From the NCBI GenBank assembly GCA_965197385.1, contig CBDANA010000006.1, positions 529,944-593,943 on the forward strand: a stretch of DNA of 64,000 bases, read 5' to 3'. The position numbers were made by a program, and so were the translations under genes. Shown piece after piece: positions 33,950 through 43,266 of this stretch (positions are counted from its first letter, which is position 1; each line of letters begins with the position of its first letter). The notes under the pieces are model-generated. The model was not told where the DNA came from and searched no databases. It worked only from the letters and a program-made list of their open reading frames with translations. Origin of the DNA: G963667915 sp965197385 (GTDB lineage Bacteria; Acidobacteriota; Vicinamibacteria; Vicinamibacterales; UBA823).

Positions 33950-34798
33950 CTAGACTCCCCGTGCGGCGAGCGGCGGCAGGCTGACGTTCAGCGTGGCCGT
34001 GTCACCCGGTGGGACCTCGATCTCGGTCATGAACGGTTGGTAGCCGGGCTTGTGCACCTTGATGACGTGGAAGCCGGCGCTGACCTCCACGATCAGCCGC
34101 TCCGCCCCCGAGGGGCCCTGCCAGCGCTCGCCGTCGATCAGGACCTCCGCGTCGGCCGGCTGCACGCGGAGCGCGAGCGTACCAAACGCGGCCGTGGGTC
34201 GACCGAGCCTGGGCGCGACCGGCGCGCGGCCACCGCGTGGATCAGCCAGCGCAGGGTCCGCGTACTCGTCGTACTCCTCGTCGTCGTATCGCGACCAGTC
34301 AATGGGTTCGGTCGGCTCCGGCGACGGCGGGGTCGTCTCGCCCGGGCCGAGGGGTACCATCAGGTGCCGGATGCGAAACGTCGAGCCCTCGGTCAATAGC
34401 AGGCGTTCGGTGGCGCTCCAGTAGCCGTCGAGTCGCAGCTCGATCTTGTACTCGCCGGGCGGCAGCCGGAGCCGCTGGAAGAAGCCGTCGAAGTCGTCCG
34501 CGACGCCGGCGAGGTACCCGTCGACGTAGACCTCCGTCGGTTCGGGCTTCACCTGCACGCGCACGGCGGCGGTGGGGTTGTAGCCAGGGTAGTAGTAGTC
34601 GTACGGGTACAGGCCGTAGCGATAGCCGAAGCCGTAATGCGGCCGGTACACCGGTGCACCCACTCGGACGGCAGCACGCGTCATGCGGCGTCCGGCGGTC
34701 CGCCGTCGCTGCGCTTCGGCCCCGGTGACCGACGCGCTCAACATGACGAGCGCCATCAGCACGCCGACTCCCCAAACTCTTCGCGTTCGATGCAGCAC
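33950..34798 (-). CDS. Exported PEGA-domain protein
   Basis: A 282-residue protein with a signal peptide (GVLMALVMLSASVTGAEA) and a Tyr/Arg/Gly-rich segment (YGFGYRYGLYPYDYYYPGYN). Two PEGA domains follow: the first includes VYVDGYLAGVADDFDGFFQR and LPPGEYKIELRLDGYW, the second ALRVQPADAEVLIDGERWQG and VSAGFHVIKVHKPGYQPF. PEGA repeats are small beta domains on surface or envelope proteins. An acidic Asp/Glu/Tyr linker joins the two. It is followed by a barrel-like protein on the same strand. Confidence 0.85.
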   Translation of the reverse strand: MLHRTRRVWGVGVLMALVMLSASVTGAEAQRRRTAGRRMTRAAVRVGAPVYRPHYGFGYRYGLYPYDYYYPGYNPTAAVRVQVKPEPTEVYVDGYLAGVADDFDGFFQRLRLPPGEYKIELRLDGYWSATERLLLTEGSTFRIRHLMVPLGPGETTPPSPEPTEPIDWSRYDDEEYDEYADPALADPRGGRAPVAPRLGRPTAAFGTLALRVQPADAEVLIDGERWQGPSGAERLIVEVSAGFHVIKVHKPGYQPFMTEIEVPPGDTATLNVSLPPLAARGV

Positions 34799-35038
34799 GA
34801 GTTACCTCCACTTCCAAGCGCCACTCGCATTTACGCAAGGGCCATACCAGCCGAGATGCCCCGATGTTCACCCCCGGTTTTCCGGTGTGGATAATGCGGG
34901 CGAGCAGCGTCGACTGTCTCGTTCGCAGGACCCTGTGTCCTCCGCGTTGGCTGTTCGCGACCGACGGTCCGTCGTCGTGGACGCCGACCGGCGCGAAGGG
35001 TTCAACGACGAGTTCACGCTGTCGCGGGCTGGGCGGGG

Positions 35039-35260
35039 GTGAAGGTCTGGCGGACAAGCGCCGAAAACTATGATGTGCAGAGCTGTCCCCAGAATGCACG
35101 GACGGTCAGAATCCTGGAACCGAAGGGGGCGTCGGCCGCGGGCGGAACGGTCCGCTTCGAGAACGGTGAGATCTGGGAGGCGAACCTGAAAGGGGTCGCC
35201 GCCTTCCTCCAGCCGATCGGCGACACGATCGGCTTCCAGGGCCCGCCGGTCATGCCCTGA
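35039..35260 (+). CDS. Hypothetical protein upstream of the FAH gene
   Basis: A GTG start preceded by a G-rich stretch; 73 residues including NARTVRILEPKGASAAGGTV, FENGEIWEANLKGVAAFLQP and IGDTIGFQGPP. No family recognised. It ends eight bases before the FAH-family hydrolase start, so the two are probably cotranscribed. It could be the tail of a longer gene whose 5' part has been lost; the 240 bp upstream hold no obvious frame. Confidence 0.4.
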   Translation: MKVWRTSAENYDVQSCPQNARTVRILEPKGASAAGGTVRFENGEIWEANLKGVAAFLQPIGDTIGFQGPPVMP

Positions 35261-35268
35261 CTGCCCCG

Positions 35269-36069
35269 ATGCGGATCATCCGCTTCAAAGACGAGGCCGG
35301 CACACACTACGGAGAACCGGTCGGCGACGGCCTCGCCGAGGTCCTCGAAGGAGACTTGTTCGACACACCGCTGCGGCTCGGCGGTCGGCGAACGAGCGTG
35401 TCCAAGCTCCTGGCCCCGGTGGTCCCCCCGGCCATCGTGTGCGTGGGGCTCAATTACCGGCAGCACGCCGCCGAAGTCGGAGCCCCCATCCCCGAGTATC
35501 CGGTGGTGTTCCTCAAGGCACCCCAGACGCTTCAGAACCCAGGCGATTCGATCCTGCTACCAGCGATCGAGCCGGTCCAGGTGGATTACGAGGGCGAGCT
35601 CGCGATCGTGATCGGCAAGACGGCGAAGAACGTCTCGCGGGATGCGGCGTTGTCCCACGTCCTCGGCTACACTTGCGCCAATGACGTTTCCGGTCGCTCA
35701 TGGCAACTCGAGAAGGGTGGACGTCAGTGGTGTCGAGGGAAAGGCTTCGATACCTTTTGCCCGCTTGGCCCGGCGATCGTGACCACCGACGAGATTCCCG
35801 ATCCTGGCACCCTGGCCATCAGCACGATTCTGAATGGCGTGACCGTTCAGGAGTCGAACACCCGGGACATGATCTTCGACGTGCCCACGCTGGTGAGTTT
35901 CCTGAGTCAGGGTACGACGCTCTTGCCCGGTACGGTCATCTTGACGGGAACGCCATCCGGCGTCGGCTTCTCGAGGAAACCGCCGCTGTTCCTGAAGGAC
36001 GGCGACACGGTCGTGGTGACGATCGAACGGATCGGCAGTCTCGACAGCCCGGTCCAGGCCGACGCATGA
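35269..36069 (+). CDS. Fumarylacetoacetate hydrolase-family protein
   Basis: A 266-residue enzyme with the FAH fold: VPPAIVCVGLNYRQHAAEVG, VVFLKAPQTLQNPGDSILLP, VDYEGELAIVIGKTAKNVS (metal-binding Glu), LGYTCANDVSGRSWQ and LPGTVILTGTPSGVGFSRKP. Members hydrolyse or isomerise beta-diketo acids (fumarylpyruvate, 2-hydroxyhepta-2,4-dienedioate, acylpyruvate) using Mg. The exact substrate is not predictable. Its stop is followed at once by decayed DNA. Confidence 0.92.
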   Translation: MRIIRFKDEAGTHYGEPVGDGLAEVLEGDLFDTPLRLGGRRTSVSKLLAPVVPPAIVCVGLNYRQHAAEVGAPIPEYPVVFLKAPQTLQNPGDSILLPAIEPVQVDYEGELAIVIGKTAKNVSRDAALSHVLGYTCANDVSGRSWQLEKGGRQWCRGKGFDTFCPLGPAIVTTDEIPDPGTLAISTILNGVTVQESNTRDMIFDVPTLVSFLSQGTTLLPGTVILTGTPSGVGFSRKPPLFLKDGDTVVVTIERIGSLDSPVQADA

Positions 36070-36221
36070 GCTCGAAGCGCTGCCGAGCGCGCACCTGGGA
36101 TGGCCGAAGGCGTCATTTCCCGCAGGAGCTTCATCCGACGCAGATGGAGGCCGCCGAGCATCGGCGCGATGATCTCCGCACTCTCGACCGCCCGCGGCAT
36201 GTCGCTGCTGTAGAGGGCGGC
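36066..36221 (-). pseudogene. Histidine phosphatase (phosphoglycerate mutase-like) fragment
   Basis: On the minus strand this short stretch reads GPIAALYSSDMPRAVESAEI followed by IAPMLGGLHLRRMKLLREMT, matching the middle of the histidine phosphatase superfamily ('LYSSDMPRAxESAEI'). The catalytic RHG motif upstream is missing: the frame is cut at 36222 by IS21-derived DNA. The C-terminus also degenerates. Confidence 0.6.
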
Positions 36222-36512
36222 GATGGGCCCATCCTCGATGAACTGGGCTATGTCCCGTTCGACAAGGCCGGCGCCGACCTGCTGTTCGGCTTCATCAGTC
36301 AGCGCTACGAGCGCCGCAGCCTCGTGGTGACCACGAATCTGCCGTTCGCTCGCTGGTCCGAGGTGTTTCTCGATGCCACGGCCGCCGCTGCGGTCATCGA
36401 CCGGATCGTGCACCACGCCACCGTGCTGACGACCGCTGGCGACAGCTACCGGCTCAAAGTCGCCACACGCAACCAAGCGTCCCGCGCGACACAGGAGGTG
36501 CCAAGGCAATAG
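36222..36512 (+). pseudogene. IS21-family IstB ATPase C-terminal fragment
   Basis: The plus-strand frame ILDELGYVPFDKAGADLLFG, FISQRYERRSLVVTTNLPFA, RWSEVFLDATAAAAVIDRIV is the C-terminal third of IstB, the AAA+ helper of IS21 transposition. Walker A is absent. The following 130 bp (to about 36642, with repeated GTCCCTTTT) look like the IS21 right end. Confidence 0.8.
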
Positions 36513-36642
36513 CGCTCGTCGCGACGTGGCCTCCCGTCGCTCCGCTCCGTCCGGCCACGTCGCGACGACCACCACAACTCAAAAATGGGGGTCCCTTTTC
36601 AAGTGGCCAAAAGGTCCCTTTTCTGCTTGCCATTCCCAGCAT

Positions 36643-37183
36643 GGGCTCGTCGCCAACGTCTGTGCGACCCACGCGACGGGGACCGCCGAACGCGAGGCGG
36701 CGGCACTGTTGCTGGAGGCCAGCGCGCCGCCGGGCAGCACGGTCGGAGCAGACAAGGGCTACGATGTGGCGAGCTTCGTCGCCGATGTCCGCGTCCGGAA
36801 CGTCACGCCCCACGTGGCGCAGAAGGTCCGCTGGAGTGCGATTGATGGTCGGCCAACCCGGCATGCGGGTTATCACGTGAGTCAGCGGAAACGAAAACTC
36901 GTGGAACAGGTCTTTGGGTGGATGAAGACCATCGGTGGTTTGCGCAAGCTCCGGCCTCGCGGCGTCCCACTCGTCGAGTGGCAGCTCACTTTCGCCGCCA
37001 CGGCCTATAACTTGGTCCGCCTGCGGAATCTGGAGGCGACGTGTCCCTGATCGCCGGCCGCGCGTGTCGCCGGCCCCCTCATCGGGGTCAGCGCACACCC
37101 GTGCGCACTGTCGTCGGGCGGTCGTTACCCGCATGATGCTTAAGAAAACAGCCCGATACCCGGGTTCTTCAGCAGCCTGCTAG
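36643..37183 (+). pseudogene. IS5/IS1182-type transposase C-terminal remnant with its right end
   Basis: From GGGCTCGTCGCC at 36643 to the terminal CTAG at 37183 this matches the 3' part of the element at 41173-42476. It encodes GLVANVCATHATGTAEREAA, ADKGYDVASFVADVRVRNV and LVEQVFGWMKTIGGLRKLRP, and stops at EATCP. The N-terminal half is absent. Its end adjoins the DUF4159 gene's 3' end. Confidence 0.85.
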
Positions 37184-37187
37184 GTCT

Positions 37188-38018
37188 TTAGTGCGTCAGC
37201 GCGTAGACGATGTAGTTGATACCGAGCTTGTAGGCTTCGTTGGTAAAGTCGATCGGCAGCCAGCCGGTGTCGGACCACTCCCAGTACTCGGCGATGTCGT
37301 TGTTGTAGTTGATGATGGCCAGCATGCGCTGCGTCGGATCGTTGTTCTCGAACAGCCCGTAGTACGTGGGCATCACGTTCACGAGCGGGTGAGGAAAATA
37401 GATCGTCTTCATCTCGAAGAACGAATGAAAGATCGGATGGTCGATTTCGATCTGGATCGGCCGGTACTCGGGGAACACCCGACGCAGCTGCGCCTCGAGG
37501 TTGCCCCACTCCCGCTGGTGCTCGAAGTCATCGAAGATCAAGAACCCGCCCTTCATGACGTACGACCTGAGGCTCTCCGCCTCGGCATCGCTCATCGTCC
37601 AGTACCCGGGCTCGGAGATATAGGCCACCGGGTATCTGAAGAGGTTCGGGTCATCCAAAACGAGAACGTTCGTACCATCGACTTCGGCGTGCATGCTCGT
37701 CAGCTCGTCGAGCAGACGTGACAGGTGAAAATCGGCACGCGGATAATCGTGCGCCCACGACCCGCCACGGCGAAACCCTCGCATAGGCGATCCGTACCGG
37801 ATTCGGGTAAACACGAACTTACCGTCATACCCGGGATTGCTGTCCAAGGATCGGTTGCGCGGCTGGCGAACCCGGCCGAACTGGACATCGACCTCGACGC
37901 GCTGCGGCTCCTTGGGCCCAAGCGAAGCCGCAGGGCTGGAAACCTCTGGCAGCGTCACGTCGCGCTCATGCAGTCCGACAAGCGCAGTGATGCCGGGCGC
38001 GACAACCAGTATCGCCAA
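37188..38018 (-). CDS. DUF4159-domain protein
   Basis: A 276-residue frame with a hydrophobic N-terminus (AILVVAPGITALVGL) and the DUF4159 domain: FVFTRIRYGSPMRGFRRGGS, NVLVLDDPNLFRYPVAYISE, VMKGGFLIFDDFEHQREWGN and NNDIAEYWEWSDTGWLPIDF. DUF4159 has a glutamine-amidotransferase-like fold and occurs in Acidobacteria and Planctomycetes; role unknown. The frame is open upstream of the TTG at 38018, and an AGGAGG near 38070 suggests the true start lies slightly further upstream at a non-ATG codon. An IS remnant ends four bases after its stop. Confidence 0.8.
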   Translation of the reverse strand: MAILVVAPGITALVGLHERDVTLPEVSSPAASLGPKEPQRVEVDVQFGRVRQPRNRSLDSNPGYDGKFVFTRIRYGSPMRGFRRGGSWAHDYPRADFHLSRLLDELTSMHAEVDGTNVLVLDDPNLFRYPVAYISEPGYWTMSDAEAESLRSYVMKGGFLIFDDFEHQREWGNLEAQLRRVFPEYRPIQIEIDHPIFHSFFEMKTIYFPHPLVNVMPTYYGLFENNDPTQRMLAIINYNNDIAEYWEWSDTGWLPIDFTNEAYKLGINYIVYALTH

Positions 38019-38404
38019 GCCAGCACGACACCGGCTAATGAATGACGCGAAGCTTCCTCTCAGCTGCTGCCTCCTGACTTCATCGTCAAGTCAAAATAGG
38101 TACAGTCAACCGGCCCGTATTCACTGTCTACCCGGCACTGGCAAGTTGACGAGAACAGCACGTGACCGTCCCTCGATGGCTGGCTTCCATCATCATTTCA
38201 GCAGGCACACGTCACCTCATGCCAGACAAGGAACGAGCGCGTTCTCAGAAAACGGTGGTGAGCCCGAGTCATCGGTCGACTCTGCCGGACGCCGCCTCAA
38301 CTTGACAATACCCTCCAGCTACTACGCTTGCGACACCTCGCACGTCGGAGTGTGAGGTGCTGTTCATCTCGATCTCTTGTTGGCAGCTTCTGCGGCGGCC
38401 TCCT
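38019..38404. other. Intergenic region before the IS1182-like element
   Basis: About 385 bp. The first ~50 bp probably belong to the 5' end of the DUF4159 gene. The remainder is less GC-rich than its surroundings, with no coding frame, tRNA or repeat that I can support. Confidence 0.4.
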
Positions 38405-39803
38405 CTAGCAGCCCGTGGTAGAAGGGGCTCTTCGTAAATCGATGGGTAGGTGTTCGTGACACCGTGTCACAGGGTCGCTACACGACCAATCCGGGCGATC
38501 GCGCGCCTCTGGTGCCCAGGAGCGCGATACGAGGGTCCAGAGGCAACTGAGACCGGCGATCAAAGCGCCGAACACGGCGGCCGCGCGGCCTTGGAGGCTC
38601 CGCGGCGTACCGACGCCCGTCAGCTGCCGCATGAGGAGTCCCAGATTGAACCCGGAGACGTGGACGAGCACGCGCTTGAGGATATTGGGATGCCCGCAGA
38701 TGCACCCGGCGCATCCGGCCGGTCTCATAGAGATGCGCGTTGGGCCGTTCCAGCAGCTCGCCGCGCTGTCGCAGCAGCCGTCGCCCGCGCGCGCCCCGAA
38801 TCCGCCGCCGATTGGCATACACCGCCGCGCGCGCCCCCGCCTTGCCCTTCCACTTGCGCCGCCCGCGATCCGGCTCCGACACGTAACTCCGCACCCCGAT
38901 CGCGGCACACCCGACCATCGTCTCGAAGCTGTGATACCCCTTGTCGCCCACGACCTCGACAATCCCGGCGGCGCCGACCGCTTCGACCTGTTCCGCCGCG
39001 GTGATGAGGGTTTCGACCATCGTCGTCGTGTCGCCCTCGTCCGCGTCCTGCACCGTCACGCCCACAATGGCCCCCGTCTCCAGGTCGACCGCGTGCTCGG
39101 CAGTATGGGCCAGATGCGTCCGCCCGTCCTTCATCTTCGTGATCTTCGCGTCGGGATCGTGCGGGTTCGTCCAGTCGTCGTTCGACCCCTTCTTCTTGCG
39201 TGTCCGGTCGAAGCGGGCCAGCTCGGCGCGCGTCGGCGTCGCGATGCCGGAGGCCTCGGCCAGTCGGGTCAGCCACGCGTCGTACCCCTCGCCCGTGTCC
39301 CGGCGCACGATGCTTCGCATCGCCGCGTTGGCTTCCAGCGTCGTCGCATCGATCCCGATCGTGTACCCCTGGACGAGGTGAGCGTCGGCCAGACGCTGCA
39401 ACACCCACGTGAACACGGCCTGGTGCGTCTCGAGGTCGATCAGGCGCCGGGTGCGCGACAGCGTCGAGTGGTCGGGCGGGGCCTCGTGCAGCGCGAAGTC
39501 CAGAAACTCGCGGATGCTCAGCGAGTCGGCGGCGCGCCACGCGATCGCCCGTTCCGAGTCCAGGCCTTCGAAGTAGCCGAGCAGCAGCAGCCGGAAATAG
39601 CGGCCCGGCGCCAGACTCGGCCGGCCGACCCCGTCGGCGTAGAACGCCGCGCACTGCGCTTCGACGAAGGCATCGAAGCCCGCCTCATCGAGCGTGCGAT
39701 TCAGGCGCTCGTAAAACGGGTGCCCTGCGCTCTTCGGCAAATCTGCGGTGGCCACCCACATCGTCGATTGGCGCGCCCGGCGCCGTCGTTTGCCCATCGC
39801 CAT
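38405..39803 (-). pseudogene. IS1182-like DDE transposase, frameshifted near its C-terminus
   Basis: Start MAMGKRRRRARQSTMWVATA. The conserved N-terminal region is HPFYERLNRTLDEAGFDAFV and RYFRLLLLGYFEGLDSERAI; core regions are LVQGYTIGIDATTLEANAAM and AGIVEVVGDKGYHSFETMVG. Near 38695 the frame changes: RRVHLR continues correctly as ILKRVLVHVSGFNLGLLMRQ only in the next frame. Most of the catalytic core is before the shift. Activity is doubtful. Confidence 0.8.
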
Positions 39804-39874
39804 GCCCGAAGTGTAGTACGAGCGGTCAATCGTGTCGATCCCTATGACGAAGGACTTTCACCACGGGCTGCTAG
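38405..39874 (-). mobile_element. IS1182-like element with CTAG ends
   Basis: Begins CTAGCAGCCCGTGGT and ends, reversed, CTAGCAGCCCGTGGTGAAAG. The two ends agree for 15 bp and then diverge; the right end is the one copied at both ends of MITE 1. CTAG at each border may be a duplicated palindromic target. It is inserted in the 3' end of the exported-protein gene at 39842-40864. Confidence 0.85.
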
Positions 39875-40864
39875 ACGCGCGGTGGCCAGTATGTTCACAA
39901 TCGAGTGATTCCCCTCGTGGCAGGCGAACTCATAGAGCGCCTGATCCTCCCGCTGCAGTGGCATCTCCGCTGTCCAAGACGACGCCCAGGTCGTCGGGTC
40001 GGTGAACGTCATTCGGTAGGTGAGCGTGTCTTGGGCGGTGCGCGTGAACCGTTCGACCAGATGCAGGCCCTCGGTGGCGCCTCGGAAATAGCTGTTGGAC
40101 GAAAAGTTGCGCGTGTCGACAACCAGGGTGTCGCCCTCCCAATGCCCCCGCGAGTCGCCGTTCCACTGGCGGATGCGCTCGGGCAGATGGGGACGCCCGT
40201 CTAACGGAATGATGCGCGCGTCATGGAACGCCTCCATGATCAGCGCGACGTATCCGGGCGTCTGCAGGATCTGGTAGTAGCTATACGGTCCGGCGCCAAA
40301 GTTCCCGCCCAGCCGCGGCACTCCCGTCGTAATGCACCGGTGTATGTTGCTGAAGTCCTCCGGGCCGGCTTTGCGTTGCCACGCCGTGGCAACCGCGGCC
40401 TGTCGCTGCCGCGCCCCAGGTGTCAATGGCGGGATGCGTCCATCAGGAGGATCCACGACCAATGACGTGCGATTGCCGAACTCTAGATCGACCATCTCGA
40501 GGGAGCTGCCGGTCTTCTGCGCCTCGTACGTCTCGACGTTGTCGAACGCGGCGAAGAATGCGTCCTCGGGCGTGCTGAACGCGCTCCTCCCGTTCCTGAA
40601 GATCCGGTCCGCCCGCTCCTGCAGCGTGGCGACTTCCTCGTCGGTCAGACGCTCTCGCCCAGCAAGGGCCGCCGGGCGTTCCAAGGGAGTTGCGCTATTG
40701 CTCAGCCAGACGCCTTGCAGGTCTGGCTGGCCGTCCGCCGTCCGGGGCGGCGTCAAAGCGCCCGCCGAAACCTTCTGGCCTGCAGCCTGTCCAGCGGCGG
40801 GCAGTGGCGTTAACGACACGACCGCGATCACGGCAATCATCGCAGCGAGATCTCGATGGTGCAC
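39842..40864 (-). CDS. Acidobacteria-type exported protein of unknown function, C-terminus replaced by IS end
   Basis: A 340-residue secreted protein: signal peptide (AVIAVVSLTPLPAAGQ), then PPRTADGQPDLQGVWLSNSA and TPLERPAALAGRERLTDEEV, a family abundant in Acidobacteria, and VEGD-type strands (RGHWEGDTLVVDTRNFSSNS). The last authentic residues are HEGNHSIVNILATAR; the frame then runs into the inverted repeat of the IS1182-like element as LAARGESPSS and stops. Only a few residues are lost, so it may still work. Function unknown. Confidence 0.75.
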   Translation of the reverse strand: MHHRDLAAMIAVIAVVSLTPLPAAGQAAGQKVSAGALTPPRTADGQPDLQGVWLSNSATPLERPAALAGRERLTDEEVATLQERADRIFRNGRSAFSTPEDAFFAAFDNVETYEAQKTGSSLEMVDLEFGNRTSLVVDPPDGRIPPLTPGARQRQAAVATAWQRKAGPEDFSNIHRCITTGVPRLGGNFGAGPYSYYQILQTPGYVALIMEAFHDARIIPLDGRPHLPERIRQWNGDSRGHWEGDTLVVDTRNFSSNSYFRGATEGLHLVERFTRTAQDTLTYRMTFTDPTTWASSWTAEMPLQREDQALYEFACHEGNHSIVNILATARLAARGESPSS

Positions 40865-41172
40865 GGAACCCTCCCTCCTCGCTCTTCGGACGCGTCCAAG
40901 TCACCTGCATGATCACTCACCCTGGACGCCGGTGCAAGGTGTGCGTATCACGGCGTCGCGCGTCGTCTGCACGTGCAGCCCGGGTGACCTCTGGGCAGTT
41001 GCTCATCGTTGGAAGCCGGACTCAGTTGGACCGTGGTCGCGCTGCATTCGGCGCCGCTTCGTCTTGCGCGTTGGTCGCCTTTCGCGCTTCTCTGGCGGGA
41101 ACGTCTGTCGTCGCGCTGGGGACACGCGCGAGGACATCGAATCCTCGATCCTGACAAATGGCGGCGGGCCGC
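40865..41172. other. Intergenic region upstream of the exported-protein gene
   Basis: Roughly 300 bp up to the CTAG end of the next IS. It must carry the promoter of the minus-strand gene at 40864. GAGGAGGGAGG at 40871-40881, read reversed (CCTCCCTCCTC on the plus strand), is its ribosome site. No other feature seen. Confidence 0.45.
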
Positions 41173-42476
41173 CTAGCAGGCTGCTGAAAAAGTCCGTGGA
41201 ATGGGATCGACAGATCGATCCCGGCGTACTCCCATGCTCCCAATATTGCTGAAGGGAGCCACCTCATGCGCGGACACGATGAGCAGACCCATCACATGTT
41301 CAGTTACCGGTCGCCGGAACAGCGCGTGCCGGCCGATCCTCCGCTCCGCGCGGTCCGCGCGCTGACGGATCACGCGCTGAAGACGATGTCGCGCAGGTTC
41401 GCCGGCCTGTACGCCAAGACGGGACGTCCGTCGATCCCGCCTGAGCCATTGTTGCGGGCCCTGTTGCTGCAGGTGCTGTACACGATCCGGAGCGAACGGC
41501 TGCTGCTGGAAGAGCTCAACGACAACCTGCTGTTCCGCTGGTTCATCGGCTTGCATATGGACGACCCGGTCTGGCATCCCACGACGTTTACCAAGAATCG
41601 TGACCGGCTGCTGGCGGGGGATGGCGCGGCCGCCTTCGTTGATGCGGTCCAGGCCCACGCCCGGGCGGCCGGTCTGCTCTCGGACGAGCATTTCACGGTG
41701 GACGGGACGCAGTTGGAAGCCTGGGCCAGCCTGAAGAGCTTCCGATGCCGGGACGCCGCGCCGCGCGCGCCCCCCCGATGACCCCGGGAATCCCACGGTC
41801 GACTTCCACGGCGAGCGGCGGCGCAACGACACGCACCAGTCGACGACTGATCCGGCGGCGATGCTGCATCGGAAGGGCCAAGGGAAGGAGGCGAAGCTGG
41901 CGTCTCTGGGCCACGTGCTGTTGGATAATCGGCAGGGGCTCGTCGCCAACGTCTGTGCGACCCACGCGACGGGGACCGCCGAACGCGAGGCGGCGGCACT
42001 GTTGCTGGAGGCCAGCGCGCCGCCGGGCAGCACGGTCGGAGCAGACAAGGGCTACGATGTGGCGAGCTTCGTCGCCGATGTCCGCGTCCGGGACGTCACG
42101 CCCCACGTGGCGCAGAAGGTCCGCTGGCGGGCGATTGATGGTCGGCCCACCCGGCATGCGGGTTCTCACGTGAGTCAGCGGAAACGAAAACTCGTGGAAC
42201 AGGTCTTTGGGTGGAGGCAGACCGTCGGTGGTTTGCGCAAGCTCCGGCCTCGCGGCGTCCCACTCGTCGAGTGGCAGCTCACTTTCGCCGCCACGGCCTA
42301 TAACTTGGTCCGCCTGCGGAATCTGGAGGCGACGTGTCCCTGCTCGCCGGCCGCGCGTGTCGCCGGCCCCCTCATCGGGGTCAGCGCACACCCGTGCGCA
42401 CGGTCGTCGGGCGGTCGTTACCCGCATGATGCTTAAGAAAACAGCCCGATACCCGGGTTCTTCCGCAGCCTGCTAG
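41173..42476 (+). mobile_element. IS5/IS1182-type element with CTAG ends
   Basis: Left end CTAGCAGGCTGCTGAAAAAG, right end reversed CTAGCAGGCTGCGGAAGAAC; CTAG at both borders. It contains one damaged transposase. It cuts a minus-strand gene whose 5' part is at 42477-42715. A partial copy of its 3' half is at 36643-37183, in direct orientation. Confidence 0.88.
41266..42436 (+). pseudogene. IS5/IS1182-type transposase, frameshifted
   Basis: The N-terminal DUF772-type domain is intact (MFSYRSPEQRVPADPPLRAV, LLQVLYTIRSERLLLEELND, HMDDPVWHPTTFTKNRDRLL, and first Asp in HFTVDGTQLEAWASLKSFR). Around 41760-41850 the frame is lost; the C-terminal part (GLVANVCATHATGTAEREAA, VGADKGYDVASFVADVRVRD, KLVEQVFGWRQTVGGLRKL) is in another frame. 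Dead copy unless rescued. Confidence 0.85.
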
Positions 42477-42715
42477 GGAAAGAACGGCCCCCCTTGCACG
42501 AGGACCGCCTTGCGCCGTGGCTGCACGACCACGATCTGGTAGAGCGGGTTCTCGGTCCGCACCAGGAGCGTCGTGATGGGATCAAGATCGGCCAGCAAGA
42601 TTCCTTCAGTCCGGGACACTTCTGTCGCAAAGCCGTCGAGCGTGCAGCGTCGGGGCACGACGACGCCATCACCCACCGGGGCGGTGGGGATGTCCCGTGC
42701 GCTGTTGAAACTCAA
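42477..42715 (-). pseudogene. Hypothetical protein, 3' end cut by the CTAG element
   Basis: The frame starts MSFNSARDIPTAPVGDGVVV and continues LADLDPITTLLVRTENPLYQ, IVVVQPRRKAVLVQGGPFFP, ending in a TAG made by the CTAG border of the insertion element. The pattern 'LLVRTxNxLYxIVV..VLVQGGxFFP' recurs in an uncharacterised bacterial family, in which the sequence continues further. Function unknown. Confidence 0.55.
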
Positions 42716-42733
42716 CGGCAGCTTGGTTCACGA

Positions 42734-42837
42734 CTACGCAACCATCTCTGACGACTCCCCGAGTCCTAACCGCGCGTCGCGTGCCAGGAGGGCAGCGACC
42801 AGCGCGGGCATATCTTGACATCCTTGTGACATGCCCG
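42734..42837 (-). other. Short coding-like tail between two elements
   Basis: The minus strand from the IS3 border reads MSQGCQDMPALVAALLARDA then RLGLGESSEMVA and stops at 42734, 18 bp before the gene at 42715. It may be the C-terminus of a gene destroyed by the IS3 insertion. Family not recognised. Confidence 0.3.
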
Positions 42838-43266
42838 GTTTCTTCGGACCAGTGATTACTGGAGAATGACGCTCGTTGGGCTCTCTCCTAACCACCTGTG
42901 AGTCGTCTCTATCTGCGCCTTGAACTCGGCGGGGGTGAGGTCGCCGAGACTCATGAGGGGGCGCTCTTCGTTGTAGTGCCGCCGCCAGCGTTCGATCCCG
43001 ATCTTGGCCTCCATCCGGTTCCGAAACCACTCGAGGGACAGGCATTCGTTCCGGAACTTCCCGTTGAACGATTCGTCCGTGCCATTCTGCCAGGGCTTGC
43101 CCGGATCGATGAACGCCGTGTCGATCTTCGCAGTCTGCAGCCAACGGAGCAAAGCGGTCGCGATGAACTCCGGGCCGTTGTCCAGGATATGGAGATGACA
43201 GGAAGGGCGCCCTCACCCCATCTCTGCATAGTCTCCGTGCAATCACGACAAAGCAGGGAGGCCAGC

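Noticed and set aside
34683..35042. A 119-residue plus-strand frame upstream of the FAH operon
   Set aside because: It begins antisense to the PEGA gene, has no recognisable motif, and ends before the small gene at 35039.
35700..36512. A 270-residue frame spanning the FAH end and the IstB fragment as a fusion protein
   Set aside because: The first half is out of frame with the FAH gene; only the last third has meaning (IstB).
42898..43266. An N-terminal extension of the IS110-B transposase into IS3 sequence
   Set aside because: The extra residues are antisense IS3 orfB, and a good ribosome site sits before the ATG at 43267.
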